Assembly: GCA_014526335.1 (NCBI GenBank) | Contig: JACTAT010000060.1 | Coordinates: forward strand, 6,800,898 to 6,864,897 | Source: Chrysaora quinquecirrha | Lineage: Eukaryota > Cnidaria > Scyphozoa > Semaeostomeae > Pelagiidae | Length of the DNA: 64,000 nucleotides | Reading direction: 5' to 3' | Shown: one piece after another, positions 12,701 to 23,033 of the stretch | How positions within the stretch are numbered: position 1 is the stretch's first letter | Layout: each line of letters opens with the position of its first letter | Made by a program: the position numbers and the translations under genes | The notes under the pieces: generated by a model | Seen by the model: only the letters and a program-made list of their open reading frames with translations | Told to the model about the DNA's origin: nothing | Database searches by the model: none

Positions 12701-15700
12701 TCTATCAGGTTTTGTATTGAGGGCTCAACCGAAATTAGGCAGCTTTGGAGTTGGCTTTTAGAGCAATGGAATACATTTAATAAGACAAATAGAAATATTC
12801 TAAGTACCTGACACTGTATCATCTTGCTCTACAGGTTCTTCAGCAAGTGCAGCAATGTCCTTCTCTGCTAATTCTGCACTTTGGTTTGTAGATAATTTGC
12901 TTCGTACATCAACATCAGCTTCGGCATTATCCGTTGATTTTTCATTTGAAAATGCATTTGTTACAGAAGATGTAGGTTGAATGTTTGTTTGGGCTACTGA
13001 GGCAGGATTCACAATAAGGTTAAGTGGTTCAGGTATTGCTTCCGGTAAAGGTGCAACTTGTTTAGGGACTGATTGATTAAAAGTTGAGAATGATTGGAAA
13101 GTTTGTTGTAGAATATTAGGCAGAAACTGTGTGAAGAACTGAGCTGTAGGTTGTGGAAGAACAGAAGGGGCAGCTGGTAGTAATGTCTGATTACTGTTAA
13201 ATGCAACATTAGGCTGCGTTAGCAGTTGCTGTTCAGGGGTGAAGTTCTGTTTCTGTGCTGGCAATGCGAGGAATCCAGTTGGAATCGGTGGCAGAAATTG
13301 CTCTAGAAAGAAAGACAGAAAAGGAATATCTACTAGAATGCCAAAATATTTACTGTTAATTTTCGAGGTACAATACTTAAAATTGTGATAAACAGCTTAA
13401 TCATTTTCAGGGATACTAAAAGCTTCTTTCGTCTGACACTCCTTATGAATGTCAGAAACAAACCAAAACAATAAACTAAGGTGGAACTTAAACCCAGATC
13501 CTAAGTTTATTGTCTCGATCTGTTTCTGACGTTCATACTCTGAGGAGTGTCAGACGGAAAAAGCTTATAAGTATGCCCGAAAATGTTTCTGCTGTTTATA
13601 GCAATTTTGAAGTTCTGTACTACTCAGAAATTATACCAGGTACTTAGATGACTTCTTTATTTTTCACAGAGTGGTTCAGAGCACCACCCCCTTCACCTGA
13701 GCTGTAATGGGGGAAACACATTTATAGCGAATGTGTGGCAAATTTCATTCTTACCATTTTGACAAGAATTATAGATGTTGAAACATCCAATCAGCTAATG
13801 TTGTTTATACCTGTTTGAGGTCGCATGACCATACTTTTTCCTTTTAAATGAATTCTAAATATTGTGCCATGAAAATCATGGTTCAAGCTCTGAATTTAAC
13901 AAAAAAGCAATGGTTCCTTAAGGGTATGACCACCTGACCTGAAATGGGTGTATACAACGTTAGGTCGTTAGCCGATTTTGTCTATTTTTCTCCAAAATCA
14001 AAAAAATACCTTGAATAATCATGTCATATTCATCTTTATCCAGAATAGCTGCATCAGATGTAATTATTCTTTGAACAACTCCTTCTCTTGGTTTAACCCC
14101 AAGAAGATTTCCATAACTATTGTTTGATTCTGAGCTGTAAATCAATTTCAGCAAACCAAGTGATACTCCCTTTTCTGCAGTCAGCATTGGCTGGTTGTCA
14201 CGATAAAAGGTAATCTATAAGGTAATAAAATCATAGAAAGTTTTTTTGTGGCATAAAAGTTTGGAATCACCAGGAATAATTGAACTTTCAAAGCAAAAAG
14301 AGGGAATGTCTTCGATCATACTTAAGAGCTTTTTTGTCTGGAACTTGGCTTTTAAGTATGACCAAAGATGTTTCTGCTCTTTATTCTCTTTAAACACTAT
14401 TAACCATAAGGTCTGCAAAGGACTATTAGCAGTGCCCAGTGGTCTGGGGGGGGGGTACTTCCATTGTTCCTTATACTAGAAGTGCCGGCCAAATGGGTAA
14501 CTTTTTCAGTGCCAATTTCCCTACATATGGGTTGATTTTTCGTAAAGAATCTCTACACATGGGTTGTAAAAATATAAAAAATTTTAGACATGGATGGCTT
14601 TGAAAAGGCTGATAAAAGTGATTTTTAGTTTTCAGCGCAAATGGCTTTTCGCAGCATTTAGAGCTGCCTCAGGCGTTAAATTGGGTTCAAACATTTGAGA
14701 TATTGGTACAAATGGGTAAAAAATTTCGTTGTTCTTTCTATAAATTGGTACCACGAGGAACAGAATTTATCAGCAGACATGGGTGGGTTTGGAAAAACTG
14801 GACGGCACGTCTAGTCATTTGAACAATGAAGTACTCCCCCCCAGGCCAGTGGTTCTGGTCAACTCGTCACACTGCCAACTTGCCACATGATCAAGTTGTG
14901 ACACATTTCAGGTCAACTTGCCACTGTGTTCTAGTCAACTTGCCTCAGTTCGAAACTTATTTTTCTTCATAAAATCGCATAAAAGCTACCTAGAAGGCTT
15001 GTCAGTGATTTATTTTAAAATATGTGGGGCACTGCCCCTAAGCCCTGTTTACCAGGCTGATAGAGTAAGAGTTGAATTGTTGATTTACGTGTGGCAAGTC
15101 GTCTTTTGAAGAGGGGAGTTGACCAGATGTGCGGCAACTTGACAGGGGCAAGTTGGAAGTATGGGCCAGTTGACCTGTTACCTTCTCAACCACTTTGATT
15201 TTTTTGATGTTACCACTGAACAAATGTTTTACTATTGACAGCATGACCTACATAGGTATTTATAATAAATAGGGGCATTATCAAGTGCTTTGTTCTAAAG
15301 AGGCGAGAGCTAAAGAGAAAACCCTTTGCTTTCTGGACTCTTGACCTTGCTTATCTGTCTACCCCAATACAGTAATGCTAGTCTAGCATTCCTGTATTAG
15401 GGTAGACAGATAAAGTGCCCCCGGCATCTGTCTTTGTCTGGCTTCTGGGTGCTTCATACATAACAACATTGAGAGGTTTTATACCCCCACTATAGCTTTA
15501 CTCATCATTCTACCCTCTGAAGTGAATATTGATCTCCATATACTTATCGAATGAACGTCAGTTTGCCTAATGACCTACTCTGCCAGCTGGGCTCACATAC
15601 GGTACACGGCATAGGCCTACTTTAGGCCTATAGGCCTACCTACCTAACTAGCAGCCCTGATGCTAACCTGGCATTAAATTAGGAATAAACTGTACAAACT

Positions 15701-15818
15701 AGAAATTACAGTTAAAACTTACTTCGGTTGTGTTTGCAACGATGTCTATCTGTCTTTGTCTGGCTTCTGGGTGCTTCATACCCAAATTTAGCTTTACCCA
15801 ATTTGGAAACAGAGCCAT
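6705..15818 (-). CDS. C2H2 zinc-finger protein, about 14 fingers
   Basis: Probable DNA-binding nuclear regulator. Exons in order: 15818-15723 (ATG, MALFPNWVKLNLG), 14214-14010, 13302-12808 (Gln/Pro/Ser-rich linker), 11759-11484 (three fingers), 10780-10697 (one), 10328-10142 (two), 9397-9048 (three) and 8880-6705 (five, then the tail). All junctions have GT/AG and the phases join without loss. Fingers show C-x2-C and H-x3/4-H spacing, with TGE(R/K)P-type linkers in places, for example FKCSQCPKSFSTRKELKHH and FKCPLCPKTFFHKSVLENH. The last exon also has a 22-30 residue acidic/polar repeat and a Ser-rich tail ending near 6705. One base is missing around 7366 (GAAAACC); without correction the frame stops at 7346, losing about 210 residues. 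The N-terminal 100 residues match no domain I know. No named orthologue is claimed. Confidence 0.82.
8110..8490 (-). repeat. Coding tandem repeat in zinc-finger gene (DKIDR-ISQSES)
   Basis: At least five imperfect units inside the last exon, each built on a core like INRISQSESVS followed by (D/K)QIDPDKIDR. Unit length varies around 22-30 residues. It lies between the third and fourth fingers of this exon. The peptide is rich in Asp, Ser, Ile and Gln and likely flexible. Confidence 0.75.
9480..9612. mobile_element. Palindromic MITE-like fragment
   Basis: Short copy of the abundant family inside a zinc-finger gene intron, with GGCCAAACGGTCAAACATTT and CAATGTTTGATC. Confidence 0.6.
10454..10623 (+). 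pseudogene. Inverted partial copy of the zinc-finger gene's C-terminal exon
   Basis: Reading the plus strand gives LDFPFIKASGFLKLQTDDW, then MSVNAEKFPLALNSVLS. This matches the end of the zinc-finger protein on the minus strand (LDFPVVKASDFLKLQTDDW, then MTVNAEKFPFVAPNSVLS; about 6760-6925). Similarity fades into diverged sequence after the Pro-rich part. It sits in an intron of the same gene, in the opposite direction, has no start, and goes out of coding register. Best read as a non-functional inverted duplication. Confidence 0.8.
11240..11370. repeat. Dispersed repeat shared with 51.27-51.48 kb
   Basis: Contains GGAGGATTTTACCTGATC, TTTCCTG and TTGGCCATGTTCCC. The reverse complement of these blocks recurs in the same order near 51280-51400. 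In an intron of the zinc-finger gene. Confidence 0.6.
11900..12590. repeat. 12-bp satellite (CGATTTACCATA)n
   Basis: Degenerate tandem array of a 12-bp unit, interrupted around 12185-12257, inside a zinc-finger gene intron. Its open frames (runs of Ile-Tyr-His or Val-Asn-Arg) are artefacts. Confidence 0.92.
13405..13600. mobile_element. Small palindromic MITE (GTCTGACACTCC family)
   Basis: Ends are TTCGTCTGACACTCCTTATG and its near reverse complement TACTCTGAGGAGTGTCAGAC, each followed inside by GTCAGAAACA or TGTTTCTGAC. Related halves occur at 25380-25680 and 56840-57050, showing a dispersed family. In an intron of the zinc-finger gene. Confidence 0.75.
14440..14843. mobile_element. MITE with 40-bp imperfect terminal inverted repeats
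   Basis: The left end is a G10 run then TACTTCCATTGTTCC and GTGCCGGCC. The right end is GGACGGCACG, GAACAATGAAGTACTCCCCCC. The arms pair over about 40 bp with some mismatches; the interior has no coding potential. In an intron of the zinc-finger gene. Confidence 0.7.
14866..15182. repeat. Foldback built on GGTCAACTTGCC
   Basis: Left side has TGGTCAACTCGTCACACTGC and AGGTCAACTTGCCACTG. The right side has GTTGACCAGATG, GGCAACTTGACAGG and CAGTTGACCTG in reverse. Non-coding, intronic. Confidence 0.6.
15349..15412. repeat. Near-perfect hairpin, stem about 28 bp
   Basis: TTATCTGTCTACCCCAATAC on the left pairs with GTATTAGGGTAGACAGATAA on the right, with AGTAATGCTAG/TCTAGCATTCCT in the middle. In the first intron of the zinc-finger gene. 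Confidence 0.85.
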
Positions 15819-16079
15819 TCTCTTTTCGCTCCTTTCCTTGTTGAACAGCCATTAGTTGCAGCGCGTCTCCCAAAATGAAAACAATTAAAAATTTCATGTA
15901 AAAATAACACGAACATGCGCAGAAGTGTAAATGTAGACTTACTCTTTTGGGGAGCACTGAAATATATTTACCTTGAAAAAAATTAAATTTCTTGAAATAT
16001 ATTAAAATGCATTTACATGAATTATAGATCATTTACATCGACATAAATCTGATAATCAATTAATGAACAATTTATGTAC

Positions 16080-17490
16080 TTCTCTTCACAATTCAAGTGC
16101 TTTGCGGTACTAGTCAGTACTTTGCGCTACTTCTCAGTACTTTGTGGTACTTCTTCCTACTTGAGGGCACTTCTTGGTACTTTATGGTACTCGTCAGTAC
16201 TTTGTGGTACTCGTCAGTACTTTGTGGTACTTCTCAGTACTTTGTGGTACTTCTTGCTACTTGAGGGCACTTCTCGGTACGTTATGGTACTCATCAGTAC
16301 ATTGTGGTACTTCTCCGTACTTTATGGTACTTGTCAGTACTTGATGGTACTTGTCGGTACTTTGTGGTACTTCTTTGTACTTTGTGGTACTCGTCGGTAC
16401 ATTGTGGTACTTCTTGGTACTTTGTGGTACTTGTTAGTACTTTCTGGTCCTTGTCAGTACTTGTTGGCACTTCTCGGTACGTTATGGTACTCATCAGTAC
16501 ATTGTGGTACTTCTCCGTACTTTATGGTACTTGTCAGTACTTGATGGTACTTGTCGGTACTTTGTGGTACTTCTTTGTACTTTGTGGTACTCGTCGGTAC
16601 ATTGTGGTACTTCTTGGTACTTTGTGGTACTTGTCAGTACTTTCTGGTCCTTGTCAGTACTTGTTGGCACTTCTCGGTACGTTATGGTACTCATCAGTAC
16701 ATTGTGGTACTTCTCCGTACTTTATGGTACTTGTCAGTACTTGATGGTACTTGTCGGTACTTTGTGGTACTTCTTTGTACTTTGTGGTACTCGTCGGTAC
16801 ATTGTGGTACTTCTTGGTACTTTGTGGTACTTGTCAGTACTTTCTGGTCCTTGTCAGTACTTGTTGGCACTTCTCGGTACGTTATGGTACTCATCAGTAC
16901 ATTGTGGTACTTCTCCGTACTTTATGGTACTTGTCAGTACTTGATGGTACTTGTCGGTACTTTGTGGTACTTCTTTGTACTTTGTGGTACTCGTCGGTAC
17001 ATTGTGGTACTTTTTGGTACTTTGTGGTACTTGTCAGTACTTTCTGGTACTTGTCAGTACTTGTTGGTACTTCTTGGTACTTTGTGGCACTTTTCCGTAC
17101 TTTATGGTACTTGTCAGTACTTGTTGGTACTTCTCGGTACTTTGTGGTACTTGTCAGTACTTTGTGGTACTTCTTGGTACTTTGTGGTACTTGTCAGTAC
17201 TTTCTGGTACTTGTCAGTACTTGTTGGTACTTCTTGGTACTTTGTGGTACTTCTTGGTACTTTGTGGTACTTCTTGGTACTTTATGGTACTTGTTAGTAC
17301 TTGATGGTACTTGTCGGTACTTTGTGGTACTTCTTGGTACTTTGTGGTACTTGTCGGTACTTTGTGGTACGTCTTGGTACTTTGTGGTACTTGTCGGTAC
17401 TTTGTGGTACTTCTTGGTACTTTGTAGTACTCGTCAGTACTTGTTGGTACTTCTCGATACTCTGTGGTACTTCTCCGTACTATGTAGTTC
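16080..17490. repeat. 20-bp minisatellite, left arm
   Basis: Units like GGTACTTTGTGGTACTTCTC and GTCAGTACTTTGTGGTACTT repeat about 70 times. A higher-order 200-bp block is repeated almost exactly at 16294, 16494, 16694 and partly 16894. Three 20-bp units make 60 bp without stop codons, so frames of up to 266 codons (Leu-Trp-Tyr, Ser-Val-Leu rich) appear; I regard them as non-coding. Confidence 0.95.
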
Positions 17491-17539
17491 TTCTCTTTTT
17501 GCTGGGCTTGTTTTGTCTTTCTCGATAGTCGATGTAACA

Positions 17540-17870
17540 GATTATCTTTAGAATCGAATAACAGACCTATCCCACTTGAAGAATTCTTATTTTGGCCTTG
17601 CTGGTCTTATTTTTGTCATTTTGATAGTCAATGTGCGTCAACACTCTACAAAAATAGTTACCTAACGAATAATATTTTAGAATCGAATGAAAGACTACTA
17701 TCCCACTTGGAGAAGACTTATAATGGCCTTCCTGGTCTTATTTTTGTCATTTTGCTAGTCAAAGTGCGTCAACACTCTACAAAAATTGTTACCTGACGAA
17801 TAATATTTTAGAATCGAATAACAGACATGTATCCCACTTGGAGAAGACTTATAACTGCAAATGAAATGAC
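17540..17870. repeat. About 130-bp tandem repeat, centre of the foldback
   Basis: Units start with TTAGAATCGAATAACAGAC near 17548, 17677 and 17808 and contain TCCCACTTG and GTCAACACTCTAC. The edges (GGGCTTGTTTTGTCTTTCTC; ACCTGTTAACATACTTGATA) are related, partly inverted, to the array at 21.45-21.88 kb. Confidence 0.8.
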
Positions 17871-17934
17871 ATACTAGTCTTGAATTTGCTTTAAATATTT
17901 TACCTGTTAACATACTTGATAAGGTTATGTCTCA

Positions 17935-19705
17935 ACAGAAATAAACCAACAAGTACTGACAAGTACCACAAAGCACGGAGAAGAACTGCAAAGTACGGAG
18001 GAGTACCACAGAGCACTGACAAGTAAAATAAAGTACTGAGAAGTACAAAAGTACCGATAAGTACCATAAAGCACGGAAGAGAACTGCAATGTACGGAGAA
18101 GTACCACAGAGTACTGACAAGTACAATAAAGTACGGAGAAGTACCACAGAGTACTGAGAAGTACCAACAAAAACTGACAAGTACCACACTGTACTGACGA
18201 GTACCAAAAGGTACTGACAAGTACCACAAAGTACCGAGAAGTACCCTCAAGTACCGATAAGTACCACAAAGTACTGAGAAGTACCACAAAGTTCTGACAA
18301 GTACCACAAAGTACCGAGAAGTACCACAAAGTTCTGAGAAGTACCACAAAGTTCTGACAAGTACCACAAAGTACCGAAAAGTACCCTCAAGTACCGATAA
18401 GTACCAAAAAGTACTGAGAAGTACCACAAAGTTCTGAAGTACTGAGAAGTACCACAAAGTTCTGACAAGTACCACAAAGTACCGAAAAGTACCCTCAAGT
18501 ACCGATAAGTACCACAAAGTACTGAGAAGTACCACAAAGTACTGACAAGTACCACAAAGTACTGAAAAGTACCATGAGGTATCGAGAAGTACCACAAAGT
18601 ACCAAGAAGTACCACAAAGTACCGACAAGTACCACAAAGTACGGAGAACTACCAACAAGTACTGACGAGTACCACAAAGTTCTAACAAGTACCACAAAGT
18701 ACCGAGAAGTACCGCAATGTACTGAGAAGTACCACAAAGTACAGACGAGTACCACAATGTACTGACAAGTACCACAAAGTACTGAAAAGTACCATGAGGT
18801 ATCGAGAAGTACCACAAAGTACCAAGAAGTATCACAAAGTACCGAAGTACCAAGAAGTACCACAAAGTACGGAAAAGTACCATCAAGTAATGACAAGTAA
18901 CATAAAGTACCAAGAAGTACCACAAAGTACGGAAAAGTACCACAAACTACGGAGAACTACCAACAAGTACTGACGAGTACCACAAAGTTCTGACAAGTAC
19001 CACAAAGTACCGAGAAGTACCGCAATATACTGAGAAGTACCACAAAGTACAGACGAGTACCACAATGTACTGACAAGTACCACAGTACTGAAAAGTACCA
19101 TGAAGTACCACAAAGTACCACAAAGTACCAAGAAGTACCACGACAAGTACCATCAAGTAATGACAAGTACCATAAAGTACCAAGAAGTACCAAAAAGTAC
19201 GGAAAAGTACCACAAAGTACGGAGAACTACCAACAAGTACTGACGAGTTCCACAAAGTTCTGACAAGTACCACAAAGTACCGAGAAGTACCGCAATATAC
19301 TGAGAAGTACCACAAAGTACAGACGAGTACCACAATGTTCTGACAAGTACCACAAAGTACCGAGAAGTACCCTCAAGTACCGATAAGTACCACAAAGTAC
19401 TGAGAAGTACCACAAAGTACTGACAAGTACCACAAAGTACTGACAAGTACCATAAGGTACAGAAGTACCAAAAGTACCACAAAGTACCGTACGACAAGTA
19501 CCACAAAGTACAAAGAACAAAGTACCAAGTACCACAAAGTACCGAGAAGTACCAACAAGACAAGTACCACAATGTACTGAGAAGTACCACAAAGTACAGA
19601 CGAGTACCACAATGTACTGACGAGTACCATAAAGTACCGAGAAGTGCCCTCAAGTAGCAAGAAGTACCACAAAGTACTGACTAGTACCACAAAGCACTTG
19701 AATTG
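17935..19705. repeat. 20-bp minisatellite, right arm
   Basis: Reverse-complement orientation of the left-arm array: AAGTACCACAAAGTACTGAG-type units, more diverged and with small deletions. Open frames of up to 347 codons on the minus strand are repeat artefacts. Confidence 0.95.
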
Positions 19706-19814
19706 TGATGGGAAGTACTTAAGTTGTTCATAAATTGATTATCAGATTTCTGTTGATGTAAATGATCTATAATTTATGTGGATACATTTTAATATATTTC
19801 AAGAAATTTGGTAA

Positions 19815-20290
19815 GTATAAATTGTAAATTTTACCTTCGAACAGAAGTATTGAAGTCCGAGAGTCAAAAAGGTAACGCATGCGCGTCAAAGTTTTTCCCA
19901 CAATTGCCTGAATTACTTGAAGAAATCCTGTCAGTAAAAAGACTGTCTCATTACATAATTAATTCAGTGTGTGAATCGGAAGCTGGCGGGATATCCAAGC
20001 GTAAGCATATGGTCTGGGGGCCGGATAGTCCCACCCCCTTGGCTGGCCGAAGATTCACAGGAGAATAGCGATTTCCTGTAACGGGAACCACCGTAAGATG
20101 CGACGCCTCAGCCACATTGTCTCGGCAATGTGGATGCAAGTGGGGAGCATTCATCTCCAGCACTGAGCGATGTTTTTGCTTTTCACAAAAGCAAGGTACC
20201 GTTATTACATTCCTTTCCACTGCCTTGTTTTGCTTGGTCTCATTCTCAAAGTTTGTTGCCCCCGTCGAAATCAGATAGAATGATTGATAT
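19815..20290. other. Right-arm-specific insertion, GC-rich and hairpin-rich
   Basis: A segment with no counterpart in the left arm. 19980-20180 is clearly more GC-rich than its surroundings and contains hairpins such as CCACATTG-loop-CAATGTGG and TTGCTTTTCACAAAAGCAA. There is an 89-codon minus-strand frame (20220-19951) without a recognisable domain. It could be a structured RNA, a gene fragment or a small mobile element. Confidence 0.4.
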
Positions 20291-20509
20291 TCAATTTTAA
20301 AAAAGTCAGTCTACATTTACACTTCTGCACATGTTCGTGTTATCTTTACATGAACTTTTTATTGTTTTTATTTTGGGAGACGCGCTGTACCTAATGGGTT
20401 GTCTTTCATTGCTGTTCCAATTTCCTCCTATTGGCTAGGATTGGATGGGAAACTATGTTGAATGGAATTAATATTGAACATTAATAGCAACTTGGCAGTT
20501 ACTCGCATT

Positions 20510-21002
20510 GCCCCCTAGCCAAACGACGAAACCATTATTGGATCAAACTTTGTTTTCAAACATTTGCAAAGTTCTTCTTAAGCAAAATGCTTGACCGTTT
20601 GGCCACATCACGAAAAATTGATCGTCCAACATTTTTTGCTTGATACAACAAGCATACGATGTTTTTAAGTTTTTTAAAAACATGGCTGAGCGAATTCTGG
20701 TGTTCAAGAATGTTTTGCCATATGACTAAAACGGTCCAACATTAAGGCCCTGGCCAAACGATCAAATATTATTGGTCCAACTTTTTAAATTTACTTTACA
20801 ACAAATGTTTCACTATTTGGACACGTCTAAAGACATTGCTTCGCCAGCAAAGTAACAAAATTTGTGGCGTGATGTTTTTGAAAGAGTTCGGAAACATTTT
20901 TTGCTTGAGGCAATCCAAAAACGTTGGACGAGCAATATTTTTTGACAAGCAAGTCTCAAATGTTTGACCAACAATGTTTGATTGTTTGGCCAGGGCTTAA
21001 GT
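20510..21002. mobile_element. Palindromic MITE-like copies
   Basis: The second copy (20741-21002) is well bounded: TTAAGGCCCTGGCCAAACGA at the left and TTTGGCCAGGGCTTAAG at the right. A degraded copy (20510-20740) precedes it. Confidence 0.75.
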
Positions 21003-21444
21003 GGCGTAGAAGCCGGATGGGATGGGGCACTCTGGTAGTGAATCTCCAGGGTTGCTTTTTCCGTAAAAGGGGCCCGTAACTGTAACTAATTTGATATCAA
21101 GTTAGTTACTGCTAGCTCCTCTGTAAAAAAATCCATCACGCAGCGCGCTTCGAGGCAAGCGCTAATGTTAATGTAAAATACTTCTTTTTTATTTTGATAA
21201 TTAGATACAGTAGATACGCGATTGTTTTACTTGAATTAGCAACAAATGAGACTCGCTTCCATTCCGCCACTGGGCAGGAATTTTTTTGAGTAGTTTATGC
21301 TTTGCAGTTGATATAGATCACACTACCAATAAAAAGATTTACACATTACACAGGGGATGATACTGTTAATATTATTATATAATAGTATGATCTACATGTG
21401 TTATTAGTATGATCTACATGTGGGATGATACGTGTGCATGAATT
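21003..21444. other. Gene-free stretch
   Basis: No exon or clear repeat seen apart from a short duplicated GTATGATCTACATGTG at 21388-21422. Confidence 0.3.
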
Positions 21445-21880
21445 ATAACTATTACTTAAATTAGGTTATGTCTCAATAGATATTAACCAGAAAGACAAAA
21501 ATCGACTAATCAAGCCAAATTGTACCAATACATGTCTATTACAATTGATATACTAGTATTTATTTTGTCTCAAACATTTTACCTGTTAACATACTTAATA
21601 CGGTTATGTCTCAACAGATATTGACCTGAAAGACAAAAAAACAAGGCCAATTGTACCAAGACATGTCTAAAGGAGTGACTGATAGATGATTTATTCCCAT
21701 TTTATAGTTTACCTGTTAAACTACTCAATTAAGTTCTGTCTCAACAGATACTAAACTAGAAAGACAAGAAACGACTTAACAAGCCCAATAGTAGCTACCA
21801 AGACAGTCTTTTTTTGTATTCAATATTTTACCTGTTAAACTTCTCAATTCAGGTTAGGGAGAGGTTAGGCATCACATTGA
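21445..21880. repeat. About 130-bp tandem repeat, three units
   Basis: Each unit has TTATGTCTCAACAGATATT-like starts, a GAAAGACAA motif, ACAAGCC and TTTTACCTGTTAA. Related to the centre of the foldback at 17.5-17.9 kb. Non-coding. Confidence 0.75.
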
Positions 21881-22259
21881 AATCATCGAATTTCAGTTTA
21901 CGGTTCGCAAAATGGTTGTTAAAACTATTTTAGCCTAAAATATTTTGACATTTTCGGAGGAGCATGCCCCTTAACCTCTTTAGATGCCTACGTCATTTAA
22001 CTTCGCCCCAGCGCTCCTTATGCTCTTACTCGCAGCACAGCAGTTCATGTGAGCGTCAAGAAGCACCATATAAAAGTTCTAGAAAATAACCCGACATGAC
22101 TTAATACTCATTCTATTGCATTAAAATGTCGCTGTTTCATGTTATTAATGTTTAAATGCGCCAAACGGCTTTCGACCCCCCTGGTCAAATTGAACTTAGA
22201 TCAAGTTTAGAATTTGTGATTAGGCAGTTTGCTAAATTTTTTACAGCTATTTCCCTGCC

Positions 22260-22665
22260 TACACGCTTTTTTTTATGAGGAACCTACCTCAAGGCCTAGT
22301 TCTTAAAGTTCCTTATTTTTGGACCTCTTTTGAGGCAATTGTAGTTCTAAAAGTTCCTTAATAGTTCCTTGATTTGAACTGCACATACAGTGGTCATAAC
22401 AATAATAGAGAGACACTTGCATGTGAGCAAAGCTTGGGACTACTCAAGGAAACATTTGATACATGCTTAACGTACAATTTATGTGGATTTTGACTGCAAA
22501 TGAATGGAACTGGTCCTCTAATTCTTGATTATTTGCAGTGATAAAAGCATTCAACATTGAAAAGTTCCTTAATGATTTTCTCTTTATTAGTATAAGTTCT
22601 TTAAATTTTCGGGCCTTCTACATGTAGGTTCCTTATAAAGAGGTTCTTTATAAAAAAAGCTTGTA
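22260..22665. mobile_element. MITE built on AAGTTCCTTA
   Basis: The left end has TTATGAGGAACCTACCTC and the right end GTAGGTTCCTTATAAAGAGG, inverted to each other. AGTTCCTTA recurs inside. A related element lies at 60.06-60.42 kb and a fragment near 57.48-57.56 kb. Confidence 0.6.
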
Positions 22666-22687
22666 TTCCAAGTTGGGTTGGACTTGC

Positions 22688-22760
22688 ACAAGTCGTCTCT
22701 ATTGAAAAGGGAGGATTTTTGAATAGCTACTCTTTCCTTCTAAAAGAGACGACTTGCCCT
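22688..22760. repeat. Hairpin with AAGTCGTCTC arms
   Basis: AAGTCGTCTCTATTGAAAAGG on the left pairs with CCTTCTAAAAGAGACGACTT on the right (imperfect loop side). It lies upstream of the acetyltransferase gene. Confidence 0.65.
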
Positions 22761-23033
22761 TCAAATCCAAAAAATTGTTGGGGCAAGGCAACGAAAGATC
22801 TATAAATAATTAATATCACAAGTCGTCTTTTTCTGATTCTTTTATTGTCAAATCTCCTATTTTAAATCACAATACTCTGTCTGCGTTTTGAATAAACAAG
22901 AGAGAAGGCACGGCACGCTTATCCTGGCCATCCTGGCCCAGTCAGTTGCTTGAAAAGTAGTTGAATGAGAATAGCTTTGGGGCCTTGAATTGATTACTGA
23001 AACACAGCAAACTCCTCACACAGAATAAGAATC

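Larger units (their letters stand above)
15848..20405. repeat. 4.5-kb giant inverted repeat (foldback)
   Basis: The left arm (about 15848-17490) and right arm (about 17935-20405) are reverse complements. Outer flanks match: the 5' flank of the zinc-finger gene (GGGAGACGCGCTG, CATGTTCGTGTTA-type and TTGATTATCAGATTT blocks) recurs inverted on the right. Inner parts are opposed arrays of a 20-bp GTAC-rich minisatellite. The right arm carries about 475 bp (19815-20290) absent from the left arm. The centre (17490-17935) is a separate 130-bp tandem repeat. Confidence 0.85.

Noticed and set aside
13960..14214. Independent small gene on the minus strand
   Set aside because: The segment has an acceptor and donor and joins in phase to exons on both sides, so it is exon 2 of the zinc-finger gene.
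16074..19690. Open frames of up to 266 (+) and 347 (-) codons
   Set aside because: A 20-bp repeat gives 60-bp stop-free periods in several frames on both strands; peptides are simple repeats without a start context or splice evidence.
19951..20220. Minus-strand protein-coding gene of 89 codons
   Set aside because: No known domain, no splice context, and the sequence is dominated by hairpins; left as an unexplained insertion.
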